Positions 24,201-30,326 are shown, counted from the first letter of the stretch. The stretch is DNA of 64,000 nt from Calothrix sp. NIES-2100 (GCF_002368195.1 NZ_AP018178.1:9122516-9186515); one strand, 5' to 3'. Made by a program: numbers and translations. The notes: generated by a model not told the origin, from the letters alone.

Positions 24201-27200
24201 TCGCCTCCCAACAGGGAATCGCTGGCTTCTCCATCTCCTCGGAGTGTATCATTCTCGTCCCCACCCAAGAGCGTGTCATTACCAGAACCCCCGATTAAGC
24301 TATCTTTACCAGTACCTCCGTCGAGTTTGTCATCTTCATAAAGTCCATAAAGACTGTCATTACCCTCATTGCCATATAGGGTATCGTTTCCAGTACCGCC
24401 TAGTAGTAAATCGTCGTTTTCTCCGCCAGTCAGAGTATCTCTGCCAGATTGACCAATGAGGGTATCGTTGTCAGCATTGCCATATAATTCGTCATTATCA
24501 GCTTCTCCTTCTAGGCGATCTTTACCTACTCCACCATAGAGTGTATCGTTACCTGCACCGCCGAAAAGTGTATCATCGCCACCAGTGATGTCATCGGCTT
24601 TTCCTGCTGTGAGGGTATCTTGTCGCCCACCCCATAAAATATCGTCGCCTTCATTTCCTTCTAAGCGATCGCTTTCTGTACCACCTACTAGGAGATCGCT
24701 TTCAGTTCCACCATAAAGGGAGTCTATTCCCGCACCACCATAAAGTGAGTCTATTCCCTGACCACCAATGAGGGTATCGTTGTCAGCATTACCATATAAT
24801 TCGTCATTATCCGCTTCTCCTTCTAGGCGATCGCTACCAATTCCACCATAGAGTTTGTCGCTACCTGCACCGCCGAAAAGTGTATCATCGCCACCACCGA
24901 TGACATCTCCCTCACCTTTGAGGTTATCTTGTCGCCCACCCCATAAAATATCGTCGCCTTCATTTCCTTCTAAGGAGTCGTTACCTGCGTCTCCAGAAAC
25001 ATAGTCTTGATCCTGACCGCTGATTAAGGTATCGTTGCCATTGCCACCTGTAAGAGTGTCTATACCTTCATAGCCATAAAGCGTGTCTTCACCATCGCCG
25101 CCCTCAAGGCTGTCATCACCGCTATTGGCTAGCAGAATATCGTTACCTGCGTCTCCAGACAAGTAGTCTTGATCCTGTCCGCCGATTAAGGTATCGTTGC
25201 CATCGCCACCTTTAAGAGAGTCTATTCCTTCATTGCCAAGGAGAAGATCATCTCCTGTACCTCCATAGATAGTATCATTGCCAACTCCACCATCTAAGTA
25301 GTCTTTGCCTTCATCGCCTGCAAGAAAATCATTTCCACCTTGTCCTTTGAGGGAGTCATTTCCCTGACCACCTTGAAGGTTATCGTCTCCTTCTCCACCT
25401 TCTAGAATATCTTGCCCATAACCGCCATCAAGGGTGTCATTTTGATTTTCTCCCTGTAAAAGATCGTCACCTGCACTACCTAACAGCTTGTCAGCGCCGT
25501 CTCCCCCAATTAATGTATCGTTATCTAAGCCACCGTCTAGAGTATCATTGCCTGTACCGCCTTCGAGGGTGTCGTTGCCGATACTACCTAACAGGTTATC
25601 ATTTCCGGCTTGTCCGTAAAGGCGATCGCTTCCTTCGCCACCTTTAAGATTGTCATCTCCTGCACCGCCATCAAGTTGGTCATCTCCACCATCACCTGTG
25701 AGGGTATCATTCCCGCCATTACCAAACAGGATATCATTGTCTTCGTCTCCGGCTAAAGAGTCATTTTGATTTCCGCCGCTTAAGGTATCTCGCCCGACTC
25801 CGCCGCTAAATTCCACGGCAATATTTAAGGCAGAAGCATTCAGGTTATCATTTCCTTTATTGGCATTACCGATGATGCGGCTAACTCCAGAAAATTCTTC
25901 TTTTTCTTGACCTTTGGTAGGGCCAGTGACAATAACTTTCCCTGCGCCTAGGGTTAAGTTATATACCTCTCCTACATCGTCTTTATTATTAGTTCTGGCA
26001 GCTGCGTAAGTGCCAATATTTAACCGCAATTGCCCATTACTTAAAACTGCAAGATTGGGTGCAACTACTGTACGAGAAGCTGGTTTAGAACCAAACTGTA
26101 AACCGGGAATAGGAATCGGCCCAAATTCATAAATATTTTCCCGTTCAAAGACTTTTCCTGAGAACCACTTAGAAGGTTTATAAGTGGGATATTCAATATA
26201 AATATTTGCGCCAGCAGAAACGCCGCCAGAGGCATCAAACAGTGAAGAGAAACCTTGATTAAAATTATTTTTAATTTCTAACCAGCGAATTTTGCCATCA
26301 TTATTGGGGTCGTTAAGAGCCAGATTAATTATCCCTTGAATATAAGCTTCACCACCGACACTAGCAATGCCTCTAATGCCAGCATTAACGTCTAAGAATA
26401 ATTTGGAATTTAACTGAAGCCCTGCTCTTTTACCTGTGGCTGGATCTTTACTATAGAGATATAATCCTTCAAAAATATTCTCATATTTGCCACTATTTCT
26501 GTACTTTAGTAATCCTGTGGCATCAAAACCATAAGTTGTTTTGGGAATCGTTGCTCCAATACTACCTCCAAAGCCAACTGATACAGGGGGAACAGCCCAA
26601 ATGGGAAAGGTAAGCATCCCCCCGACATTGACATTTAAACCTGGAACAGTAAATTTAAATAAATCAACATTGGGATTACCTAATAATAATTGAAATGCTG
26701 ATGTCGGATTACTGAGAATTGGTAAAGTAAAGGCGGTGTCACCAATGAGACTGGTAGCCTTGGTATTAGCGCTGTTATTTGATGTAGTATTTACAATTTG
26801 GCCTGAATTCGTGACATTGAAGCCTCCCAGATTAAAATAACCTGAACTAGTTAAGCCATCTATTTTTTTAATGAGATTACTGAGCTTACTAATACTGTTA
26901 ATAAAGCTAGTATCAATAGGAGGAAGCCCAGAAACTTGAGAAAAATAAGCTTTCAGAACCGGGTTTTTGGCTAAATCTAAAATAGAGTATTTAAGACCGA
27001 ATTTATCAATTACAGGTAGTGGTTTATTTAAAAAGTCAAGAATTGGATCGAATTTATCTACAACTCCCTTAACATCTTTAATAAAGGGACTAGCTGTTTT
27101 GAAGATGGAACCTAAACTGACTTTAACATCATTAAACGCTAGGTTGGAATTGCTGCTGTTGTAAACTAAATTAGTTGTAAAAGTGGGTAAATACTGACCA

Positions 27201-28423
27201 CCACTAAGGGTTGCTAAAGAATTTAAATTGAGATTTGCTGTAGGCGTGATACTTTCTATTAAACCACTACTGTTGAGATCTGCATTTAAACTAAAGTTAC
27301 TAGAAAAAGCTTGTGCTGTACCATTATTTGCAGCAGTTAGGTCGAGAAAACCTAACTTTCCTGTGAGATTACCGTTGTTTTGTGCTGTGAAATTGAAGGA
27401 AAATTCTTTATTAGCAGTTGGATTGAGAATAAATGTTCCCGAACCAACACTAAAATCAAAGCCACTATTGAATGTGGCGGTTAAAGTTGCATTTCCTGAG
27501 AAATTTATGCCGACATTAGCCAGACCTAAATTACTGTTAAAACCTAAATTATTTGATTTAGTACTGCTAAAATTGAAAGTAAATTTATCACTAGTTTGGT
27601 TATAGTTCAGACTAGCCCCAGTACCTTGAAGAACTTGAGTATTTAATGTAGTTACTAATTCTGAAGCAGAATAACTCTGGATATTAATGGTTTGGAGTTT
27701 TGCTCGCAGACTATCTAGTTGATCAACCAGAGGGTTATTTTCTAGGCGATCGCCAAAAATTGCTCTAATAACCGAATTTTTGAGTAACTGGCTATCTAAT
27801 GTGTCTTGAATACCTGCGAGAACACGATCTAAGTTATCTCGAATCTCTCTAACGATCGCTTCACTTAAGCCGCCAGAGGCTTCTAAGTTGACGGTTTGTC
27901 CGTTGATATTAACCGCAAAGTTATCGTTTTCCTGCTGAATTTGCTGGATTTGCAGCGGATTTAGGACTATTCCGCGCACAAAATTCGAGAAAAGTTCCCC
28001 TTCATCCCCCAGCGCATCTATACCATCCTGTTGATCGAGAAAGTGTCCAATTTCTTCAGCGAAGACACTAGCGATCGCTTGGGGGTTGTCGATATGGTTG
28101 CGGAGAAATTCTTGAGATAGATAAATAGTATTATTGGCGGCTACATATCCGCCATTTAGTCCATTAATTGTAGCTGATGCGCAAATTTGAATCCGGGGAA
28201 GTTGTTGAAAGTCTCCTATTACCCAAGCCTGCTGTAGCTGATCTGGCTGGAAGCGATCGCCAAAAGCCACTTTCATTAATAGCCCAAACTCAGATCTGTG
28301 GGCAAAGCTCTGCAATTCTTGCCTTGTAGTTAATATAGCCTGTTCTAGGGCTAACAGAGAGTTGACATCAAGAACAAGAGAGTTGTCGCTGAGCAGTAAG
28401 AAGGGCGAAACAGAGGATGTCAT
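6254..28423 (-). CDS. Giant multidomain RTX/FG-GAP/TolB-like/Calx-beta protein (7389 aa)
   Basis: One uninterrupted 22.2-kb reading frame. Approximate order by residue: 1-180 N-terminal domain with a metallopeptidase-like AEEIGHFLD motif (122-130) and no Sec signal; 865-1660 first block of GGxGxD calcium-binding RTX nonapeptides; 1700-2000 FG-GAP/VCBS units (WGDFDKDGDLDVLVTG); 2008-2330 about eight SGNNVVWYGYDGxDYEIFFYN propeller-type units; 2340-2600 more FG-GAP; 2665-2825 LamG-like lectin fold; 3000-3215 second RTX block; 3385-3520 PA14-like domain; 3550-4150 FG-GAP mixed with two PPC-type domains (SDDDSGEGLNSLL); 4408-4800 second TolB/PD40-like array (SADGRYIVFQSNASNLV...D); 4810-5010 FG-GAP; 5158-5275, 5525-5642 and 5775-5885 Calx-beta; 5278-5520 two CARDB; 5645-5770 PPC; 5892-7335 third RTX block; C-terminal FIYNQTTGNLFFDADG tail typical of type I secreted RTX proteins. 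Probably exported by a type I system and folded with calcium outside the cell; adhesion, surface layer or degradative roles are all possible. No secretion genes adjoin it. Confidence 0.93.
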   Translation of the reverse strand: MTSSVSPFLLLSDNSLVLDVNSLLALEQAILTTRQELQSFAHRSEFGLLMKVAFGDRFQPDQLQQAWVIGDFQQLPRIQICASATINGLNGGYVAANNTIYLSQEFLRNHIDNPQAIASVFAEEIGHFLDQQDGIDALGDEGELFSNFVRGIVLNPLQIQQIQQENDNFAVNINGQTVNLEASGGLSEAIVREIRDNLDRVLAGIQDTLDSQLLKNSVIRAIFGDRLENNPLVDQLDSLRAKLQTINIQSYSASELVTTLNTQVLQGTGASLNYNQTSDKFTFNFSSTKSNNLGFNSNLGLANVGINFSGNATLTATFNSGFDFSVGSGTFILNPTANKEFSFNFTAQNNGNLTGKLGFLDLTAANNGTAQAFSSNFSLNADLNSSGLIESITPTANLNLNSLATLSGGQYLPTFTTNLVYNSSNSNLAFNDVKVSLGSIFKTASPFIKDVKGVVDKFDPILDFLNKPLPVIDKFGLKYSILDLAKNPVLKAYFSQVSGLPPIDTSFINSISKLSNLIKKIDGLTSSGYFNLGGFNVTNSGQIVNTTSNNSANTKATSLIGDTAFTLPILSNPTSAFQLLLGNPNVDLFKFTVPGLNVNVGGMLTFPIWAVPPVSVGFGGSIGATIPKTTYGFDATGLLKYRNSGKYENIFEGLYLYSKDPATGKRAGLQLNSKLFLDVNAGIRGIASVGGEAYIQGIINLALNDPNNDGKIRWLEIKNNFNQGFSSLFDASGGVSAGANIYIEYPTYKPSKWFSGKVFERENIYEFGPIPIPGLQFGSKPASRTVVAPNLAVLSNGQLRLNIGTYAAARTNNKDDVGEVYNLTLGAGKVIVTGPTKGQEKEEFSGVSRIIGNANKGNDNLNASALNIAVEFSGGVGRDTLSGGNQNDSLAGDEDNDILFGNGGNDTLTGDGGDDQLDGGAGDDNLKGGEGSDRLYGQAGNDNLLGSIGNDTLEGGTGNDTLDGGLDNDTLIGGDGADKLLGSAGDDLLQGENQNDTLDGGYGQDILEGGEGDDNLQGGQGNDSLKGQGGNDFLAGDEGKDYLDGGVGNDTIYGGTGDDLLLGNEGIDSLKGGDGNDTLIGGQDQDYLSGDAGNDILLANSGDDSLEGGDGEDTLYGYEGIDTLTGGNGNDTLISGQDQDYVSGDAGNDSLEGNEGDDILWGGRQDNLKGEGDVIGGGDDTLFGGAGSDKLYGGIGSDRLEGEADNDELYGNADNDTLIGGQGIDSLYGGAGIDSLYGGTESDLLVGGTESDRLEGNEGDDILWGGRQDTLTAGKADDITGGDDTLFGGAGNDTLYGGVGKDRLEGEADNDELYGNADNDTLIGQSGRDTLTGGENDDLLLGGTGNDTLYGNEGNDSLYGLYEDDKLDGGTGKDSLIGGSGNDTLLGGDENDTLRGDGEASDSLLGGEDSLVGGKGNDLLWGGELKDTLLGQEGDDTLYGETGNDILNGGAGIDTVDGGEGNDTLSGGAEDASKDYLYGRAGDDSLTGNAGDDELYGGSGEDTLSGDDGNDTLTGEDGNDTLIGGLGGDSLIGGLGDDVLKGHLLELKTEIANNDGNDTLDGNEGNDELWGSDGNDSLIGGVGNDILYGDDSDNPSLDTSPNIAAPYGKRGNDTLEAGAGNDTLYGGLGDDILKAGSGFDRLYGGQGNDTLYGYKGAKETSNDGVVFVFAPGSGTDTVFDFDITKDVIFLTGGLSASFIKFEETLETIQGQLKSVTTLIDLDTDQVLAKFVGVAAADLRSRIDEQNVPPDRLEFNSKKPIYAKEETISLVDAQVRDPNGASDIEKVDFWVQDPNGAWKDLKDVGLTGVKYGNADWGDFDKDGDLDVLVTGYTAKVRSEGQKDKTFDLVPVTKLYRYDKPSNQFVEVFDLNNVKGNFDIVQGLTSPLAQLYDGTITWGDIEGDGDLDILQTGSNVPGGYSVVKIYRQNYTGNFSAPITISLPQIVNKEVTWGKFDGDNVLDLMMGHGIYRGLNLTNATFSVTPSPVITNAYNATPGTRISTTSKPTSPQLGISGNSIVWYDYSSYTSSNEIFFYNGISGGTPIELRNIGYSSDNINPQISGNNVVWQGYDGSDYEIFLYNSSSASKPIKLTNNYNSDTSPQISGNNIVWHGYDGSDYEIFFYNSSSGGAPIPITNNNYADYTPQISGNNVVWYGYDGNDYEIFFYNASSGGVPIQLTNNNYDDTSPQISGDNVVWYVYDGNDSEIFFYNNSSGIIQLTNNNYYDNSPQISGNNVVWYGYDGNDYEIFLYNSSYGGVPIQLTNNNYDDYSPQISGNNVVWYAYDGGDSEIFFYNGSSIFKITNNDYSDSSPKISGNNIVWSRLPGNNANYEIYTQDVSKLGVSSNDWSDFDSDNDLDYVQTGYNLNGVPYTTVFEQQSPGFFPADRQINLTGVGDGKAVWGDYDNNGKKNDILLSGRASDGSTVTKIYKLNVSFPVINGLSVKQVTPEEVPVLLAQDTNKNGILDAAERSNLTSLTGIYQGDISWQDFDGDGKLDILLTGFTGQTRRTADGKTVPIPVTKVYQLKDAVAGIYFDANINLSGVANSSVKVEDFDGDGKKDLLITGEDIFVRPDDQAQLSSSQMEGGNPTTTVYRNVSSNGQIKFVNPVFNTNENDKRWANFNYQFESSNLTQPGVYQLKGIAYDHPTGGLELVPGYGNESTRLEKTFNGVNDYVGLTTNTTYGGAITVEAWVYVENVKQNWARIIDFGNGQLSDNIILGWYGDSGLMFWETYQGANSQKIVTSEVFPEKQWVHVAAVNDGLGNASIYWNGQLKASSNNIFAPNYITRNNQYVGRSNWPYDAYFNGKMDELRVWNTARTQTEIQNNINTKLNPAQQSGLLQYLPFDDSQSLQGTAGQNIFVIGNKNQNFYNRTIIIEGFNPNLDQLQLYNNQDDYSVVASGNDTIVKVKSGTKAFLQTPNLQVILKGVTKDAIALSNNFKQGNVIFADPKRDDTESVQFVITNNGDKNDNNLTASSAYVVEGYRVEQNQLQSDSLNKLGVLAGGDGNDSLYGSQSLTDTKDGVLVTYLDGGAGNDTIKGSNLNLDNLGRPVTDVLLGWEGDDNLQGLQGRNYLDGGSGNDSLVGGLNSDTLVGGQGNDNLNGGGGVDTATYADSPAGVIVSLAAATASNDGYGTQDTFVKAGTLSTVENVSGSNYGDKLTGDNQNNLILGLAGNDTLSGGIGNDTLDGGTGIDSLEGGDGFDTLISGGGADILKGGLGVDTYIVRSNLLTLEQAFAALGGNYKTRGSVNVKLNGQDKAITWEMFRVWSDPDRWSDRQVQWEKYRAIGLEADPLLYEKAKTDPQQGWLRQSLAGTQITDQGGEDTLIIAADAPLSNTGLNVGKIGFYQSGNDLILDLNKDGIPNVQDDLTIKNFFDGNTGGTGSISTIRVSGLEATYYALTNGTNFNQPVITRIDPTINFNWGNQAPTALNKRSDNFGVIWQGFIKTNVTGSYKFKWNIDLDDPAGTQKVRLFINNTQITDPSQTLNLSANQEYNLRLEYIEKTGNAQVELQWSINNSEFQIIPESQLLSPQTIGAADILNTNSGFTPVLSPDAQKLNIVTTKGWNSSASFGDYDQDGNLDFLLVGRDQYGNGTARIYHNSGNFFNPAETYTIAFELTQLERFDTAVWGDYDNDGDLDILATGSNTILNSTTGLPETKYQVKVLLNQNGQQFTELPITGLSNQNFNSVVQAHWVDFDNDGKLDIVSTNDNQVKVYFANNSQQLISTIVNNGKITLGDLDNNGYVDIVLTGKSLASNSWTPTGTQSLSSTSLKNSSNNKYYQDFTLQQIDFDPSTTVRGFTDKHLYQISLSSNQFDTYLEIIDEQGNVFASDDDSGEGLNSLLSFEYDGNKYANYKIRATSYASDTVGQFQLSVKEINDSVQIFKNTGNSFTSLNQQSLNIYGAETAALGDYDLDGKLDLIITDKDRSKVYHNRTDVANQGNISFSEFIGRTLTGQLINTDSNNPLRSGRYYKSYTITDFVNDTNKEQLVELNLIAGFDTYLQIVQPDSTASSGYRVITYDDDSGEGLNSLLRFNYTPDLKNAQVWVTSFSSGTTGTYNLAVGGIGLSNSVNGATAWGDYDNDGDLDVALSGLGDNGSFTKVFLNPVVSPTISQTFSEQPAFLPGLQNGSTAWGDYDSDGDLDLLVTGTLGATGQPFVQLYRNNTFDPDLNSGTPNLLPTAPVFAQERQIDTVILFSWFDLDEGAEPYTYNLRIGTTPGGTDVLSPLADSEGKRTVAQIGNAGYVPRKAFNNSNFAKGVTHYWSVQSIDNSFAGSAFSEESSFTTSPFSSLSVGVTIIPPTLLVTKEAGDSASFSIRLNSRPTQNVVLEFTISDSTEGQLLLPSLTFTPDNWNVVQNLIVKGIDDTLDDGDINYALQTTVKSADLTYNNLPISQISLVNQDNDDVINRVSVASDGTQSNNSSISSTPKISANGNYIAFTSSANNLVVNDTNSRQDIFVYDLTTKQTTRVSLASNGTQLFNDSSNPSISADGSFVAFITYSSYVSNGLLIASDDISIYNRTTAQTTRINNATDGSRANSRSFNPSISGDGNYITYTSAATNLVLNDSNSADDIFVYNRNTGETTRVSIANDGTQANASSSLASISADGRYIVFQSNASNLVANDINAQTDIFLYDRTTSNITRVSVASDGTEANGNNYGASISADGGYIVYSSAASNLVANDNNNRSDVFVYDRTTKQTTRISIASNGTEGDDSSFSPSISSDGRYITYISAATNLVANDSNFQSDVFVYDRNTQQTTRVNLAGNGTQANFSSSSPSISGDGRYVAFDSLANNLVLNDTNNGRDIFVYDRSSTFNTISPNVVQGSWVDFDNDGDLDILSPLNTDLILYRNQGGNFTAVKNFSSASQGSWADYDNDGDFDLLVIQNNQANLYTNQNQTFNSSISLDWTNQGLWADYDNDGDQDMILLGRSQAGTGTRLLQNNSGIFSEQSILPSLIVGTSAVTGDYDHDGWIDLAITGNSGTKIYLGSVNGFKEYINQISGNYATITQKDVDNDQDLDLFFSNGTGISQILRNDAFNRNTAPIAPINFQSIINNTSVTLQWGGATDDHTRTAGLSYNLRVGTAAGQGDIFSNVVTINGQTIQLPTGNVGQGVGLANGDRAWTLKGLAPGVYFWSVQAIDGSLVSSSFSSEQTFSIAAPPVQETPTPNITFALSSLSVTEGDSGETPLTVTVQLSQASTQTITVDYSVYQSASNTAVANEDFQPLVGQITFNPGQTTQTINLTILGDTLPEAGETLTIALQNPTNAQLVPNQDQATVIINSELSDGVILLPDLQLLQISSLNTAQQTQTLDVGWKVQNIGSAGDAQTQYNTYIYLSTDDQLSQDDQFLGFNSQLLPGAGQTQSGTQSITIPQAVNSGNYYLLLTTNPEQEPRESSAFNNTIVRPISITTTILPDLKLVDVSSPATASPGTIIPVTGTVSNIGTVAAPAGWQILGYFSADNVLDANDISLVANSVTNPLLNAGATTSFSSQFTLPTTSLSQGYLLFNLVPANGNYDVDIKNNILAQAITIPYTSQGQISLSASLVSILEDDSKQLTYTFTRTGSLSNPLTVNFTVSGTAQFNSDYSQSGATTYTTTGGSITFAAGSNTAVLTLSTQKDAIAELDETITLTLSSSSDYILETTVPVTTTLVNDDRPLNDDFANAFSLNGSSISTSAANRQATAEVGEPVLLNETTSNSIWWEWTAPISGKVQISTNGSDVDTLLGVFTGASVSNLTLVTQDDDSGEGEASVVTFDAVAGTSYRILVDGAESNTGNISLNLQFIQTSLSIVDFTVIERDTLSEVIVTVTLDQASTEDITVAYTTNNGTAIADQDYTATSGTLTFAAGETSKTINIAILADALAEADETFTLNFSAITNNVLLPNATTLITVKDPVKANVSTTLGTTDNNLLLTGAAAINGTGNSADNIILGNSGNNILDGGDGNDTLDSGDGNDTLIGGNGSDRLDGGAGIDTVRESADVNFILSDSQLQGLGVDALNNIEQADLTAGTGNNILDASGFSGNALLSGQAGEDLLMGGLGNDTLNGGDGNDILSGGVGNDNIIGGLGNDLLVESGDLNFTLTNTQLMGNGTDTLNTIERVNLTGGDTDNILNAATFTAGSVVLSGGAGNDSLTGGSGNDTLDGGSGNDTLSGGLGNDVYVVDSSTDTIKENSGQGTDTILSSLTFSLSALPYVENLTLTGIDHLNATGNTTHNQITGNAGNNNLTGGLGNDTLDGGAGVDTVIESGNVNFTLTNTQLTGNGIDTLTKIEQADLTGSSGDNIIDASAFSLGDVTLNGGSGNDTLKGGTGNDILTGGLGNDSLDGGAGVDTVVESGNVNFTLTNTQLIGNGTDSLSNIESVRLTGGTGNNRLDASAFTGDAILDGGAGTDQLLGGTGNDTYIVDRITDSITDNGGTDTVVANFTYTLASLPNIENLSLSGNANINATGNNANNIITGNLGDNRLDGAAGNDTLIANGGNNTLIGGLGDDIYQVDNTTDMITELAGEGTDTVVASVSFSLAALSQVENLTLIGFNNLQAAGNASNNVITGNFGNNLLEGGAGNDTLNGIAGIDTLQGGTGDDTYIVDTTTDAIAENTAEGIDIVQSSVSYELGNNVENLLLTGTENIDGTGNALNNAIAGNSGDNILNGGLGNDTLVGGNGNDTYIIDSTADTITETANSGIDTVVASVDYNLGANSNLENLTLSGIVVNGIGNELDNAITGNAAANTLIGGSGNDTLIGGDGNDFLDGGTGNDLLTGGVGNDSYTVDSIGDTIIEEVNTGTDLVQSSVSWLLGTNLENLTLTGTEAINGTGNSLNNILTGNTAANILSGDDGNDTLIGGTDNDSLLGGAGNDSLDGGVGNDSLDGGLGNDIYTVDSLSDTITETANAGTDLVNSSVTWVLGANLENLTLLGTGVINGTGNILSNIITGNTAANILSGDDGNDTLIGGTGNDSLLGGLGNDSLDGGVGTDSLDGGLGNDIYTVDSLSDTMTEAANAGTDLVNSSVTWVLGANLENLTLLGTGVINGTGNSLSNILTGNTAANILSAGDGNDTLIGGSGNDSLNGGAGDDSLDGGIGTDSLDGGLGNDIYTVDSLSDTMTEAANAGTDLVNSSVTWVLGANLENLTLLGTGVINGTGNILSNIITGNTAANILSAGDGNDTLIGGTGNDSLNGGIGDDSLDGGVGTDSLDGGLGNDIYTVDSLSDTITEAANAGTDLVNSSVTWVLGANLENLTLLGNGVINGTGNSLNNLLTGNTAANILSGDDGNDTLIGGTGNDSLNGGAGNDLLIGGTGRDLLTGGTGRDSLYLTDTRTGGYDIITDFSVADDTLFISQAEFGLSQSPDTSLDPSLLRLGASATAASDRFIYNQTTGNLFFDADGIGTATQVQIAQLSNKEQITSVNIIVIA
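6561..8180 (-). repeat. Five tandem 324-bp units inside the giant gene
   Basis: Five head-to-tail copies of a 324-bp (108-codon) unit, with boundaries at 6561, 6885, 7209, 7533 and 7857; the first four from the left are nearly identical and the last is more diverged. Each unit encodes three or four RTX nonapeptides, the NDIYTVDSLSDTI segment and a VNSSVTWVLGANLENLTLLG beta segment. Near identity at DNA level implies recent duplication or gene conversion, and a risk of collapse in short-read assemblies. Confidence 0.85.
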
Positions 28424-28741
28424 ACTTCACTGTTAGGATAATAACTAAATATTATATTGTGTGTTATGTTTTACATGCACATGATAAATATACTGTAAAG
28501 TTTCCGGTTCTAGAAACAGGAATGTGTGAAGTATAAGCAATTTTGCCATGAGTATAAGCACGTAAAATCACTCCAAATAAGTTGATTGCACATCTAGCCC
28601 GGAAACGATAAGTTTATACGACGGTTAATACAGTGTATAAGGCCTAACAAGAGCCAATGCCCAATGTTCATGCCCAATTTTCACAGGAATCTGGGTAATC
28701 TAATAATCAGGGGTATATGGAACTCTGGAGCAGACAATTGT
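28424..28741. other. Divergent intergenic region, no gene
   Basis: 318 bp between the giant gene and the aspartyl protease gene, which are transcribed away from each other. It is AT-rich and must hold both promoters; I see no confident -35/-10 pair, and no small gene. Confidence 0.5.
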
Positions 28742-29296
28742 ATGAAGAATGCTAAAAAGCGTTGGATGATGTCTATTAACCAAGCGGCGATGGTAGTAAT
28801 GCCAACGCTGATATTTTTAGCATTTCTGCATCAAGCAAGGGCTGAAGATCCAGGAAGTTGTTTTATGGTAACTTCATCTGGGAAAACTATCAGTTTAGGA
28901 ACGCTTTGTGGTGCAACACCTATAGATAGTAGAGTGTTTCGCGTTCCCATTAAACGCCGGATGGGTAAAACTCCTGTTCTTGATGTTACCTTCAATCAGG
29001 AACAAACTTTTGAGATGATTTTAGATACTGGTGCTAGCAGTACCCTGATTACTCTCAAAATGGCAAATGCGCTCAAACTTCAGCCAACAGGTAAGATAAA
29101 CGCCCAAATTGCCGATGGTACGGAAGTGCAATTTGTGACGAGCAAAGTAAATTATATTACTGTTGGTTCAGCTGTAGCTAATAATATTGAAGTTGCGATC
29201 GCGCCTAAAGCGGCTATCGGATTACTAGGGCACGATTTTTTTGATAACTACGATATCAAGATTCTGGAAACTGAAGTAGAATTTCGCCACCGCTGA
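28742..29296 (+). CDS. Exported retropepsin-like aspartic protease
   Basis: 184 residues from the chosen start. Residues 1-34 are a signal peptide: basic start (MKNAKKRW), hydrophobic core (AAMVVMPTLIFLAFL) and a likely cleavage after ARA. The clan AA single-domain aspartic protease follows, with the catalytic motif LDTGASSTLI (Asp at about 95), a flap-like IADGTEVQFVTSKV segment and a C-terminal GLLGHDFFDNYDIKI, as in the TIGR02281/retropepsin-like family that acts as a homodimer. An upstream in-frame ATG at 28664 would bury the signal peptide, so 28742 is preferred. Substrate unknown; likely periplasmic. The GH25 gene follows 104 bp downstream. Confidence 0.85.
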   Translation: MKNAKKRWMMSINQAAMVVMPTLIFLAFLHQARAEDPGSCFMVTSSGKTISLGTLCGATPIDSRVFRVPIKRRMGKTPVLDVTFNQEQTFEMILDTGASSTLITLKMANALKLQPTGKINAQIADGTEVQFVTSKVNYITVGSAVANNIEVAIAPKAAIGLLGHDFFDNYDIKILETEVEFRHR

Positions 29297-29400
29297 GTCG
29301 CAGTTGGTGAAAATTTTATTTATATGCTAAAAAATTTCCGTAACTACCTGATAGTTATTGGTAGTTATTGCAGTCTACTTACATTCAAGGACAACTACCT

Positions 29401-30219
29401 ATGGCAGTCGAAGGTATTGACATTGCTGAATTCAGCGAAAATATCAATTGGGAAAAAGTCAAAAGTCAAGGTATTCGTTTTGCTTTCGCCAGAGTTAACG
29501 ATGGCACAATCCATACAGATACCCTGTTTTCTACTTACTGGCCGGCAATGAAAAAAGCTGGTATTATTCGGGGAGCATATTTTTTCTTCCGCCCTACCCA
29601 GGATATTGATGCGCAAGTTAAAATTTTCGCCCAAAATCTCGAAATAGAATCAGGTGATCTTCCCCCGGTTGTAGACATTGAAACGGCTAAAAGTTGGCAT
29701 GATTTGAGTCTCTCCCAAAGACTAGACCGTGTTGCTGAAGTATTAAAAGCTGTAGAACTGGCTACAGGCTACAAGCCAATAATTTATACTGGCCCTAGTT
29801 TTTGGCGAGATACGATGGGAAATACCAAACGCTTCGCTGACTATGACTTGTGGATTGCACATTATGAAACTAATAATCCCAGTATTCCCGGTGGTTGGGA
29901 AATTCATACTTTCCATCAGTACATCGGCGATCAAACTGGTTTTCCTGGTATCCCAGGTGATGTAGACCGAAATAGATTTAATGGTACTTTGGATCGTCTA
30001 CAAGCGGAAACTGTGAAGGAAGTTCCGGTTATAGAAGGTCGTATGGGTCCGAAAGTGAAGAGGTTACAACAAAATCTCAAAAAACTTGGCTTTGATCCAG
30101 GTGTACCAGATGGAATTTTTGGCCCAGGTACGAAAAAAGCTGTTACAGCTTATCAGCAGGCTAACAAAATTGCGGTTACAGCCACTGTTCCGCCTGGTGA
30201 CAAATTGCTGGTTGCTTAA
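29401..30219 (+). CDS. GH25 muramidase with peptidoglycan-binding domain
   Basis: 272 residues. Glycoside hydrolase family 25 domain at residues 1-195: VEGIDIAEFSENINW start with Asp-7, IRFAFARVNDG, GAYFFFRP and the catalytic PPVVDIET motif (Asp-92, Glu-94), then IYTGPSFW and LWIAHYE. A PG_binding_1 domain follows at about 205-262 (RMGPKVKRLQQNLKKLGF ... DGIFGPGTKKAVTAYQ). GH25 enzymes cleave the N-acetylmuramic-N-acetylglucosamine bond of murein. No signal peptide is visible, so export is unclear. An in-frame earlier start at 29368 adds 11 residues with no family counterpart. It is chromosomal, outside the integrated element, so it need not be a phage lysin. Confidence 0.9.
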   Translation: MAVEGIDIAEFSENINWEKVKSQGIRFAFARVNDGTIHTDTLFSTYWPAMKKAGIIRGAYFFFRPTQDIDAQVKIFAQNLEIESGDLPPVVDIETAKSWHDLSLSQRLDRVAEVLKAVELATGYKPIIYTGPSFWRDTMGNTKRFADYDLWIAHYETNNPSIPGGWEIHTFHQYIGDQTGFPGIPGDVDRNRFNGTLDRLQAETVKEVPVIEGRMGPKVKRLQQNLKKLGFDPGVPDGIFGPGTKKAVTAYQQANKIAVTATVPPGDKLLVA

Positions 30220-30326
30220 AATTTAGTTGGCGTTATTTATTTTGATTTCATAAGCATTTTTTGTAACACAAATACTTATATTTAAATTGTCAATTAAGGA
30301 GTTCTAGAGATTAAGAACCCGTCTCC

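Noticed and set aside
23673..24459. Plus-strand Pro/Ser-rich frames opposite the first RTX block
   Set aside because: Same cause: GGxGxD repeats read in reverse. No independent support.
29401..30219. GH25 gene as an endolysin of the integrated element
   Set aside because: It lies 2 kb outside the att-defined boundaries and next to chromosomal genes.
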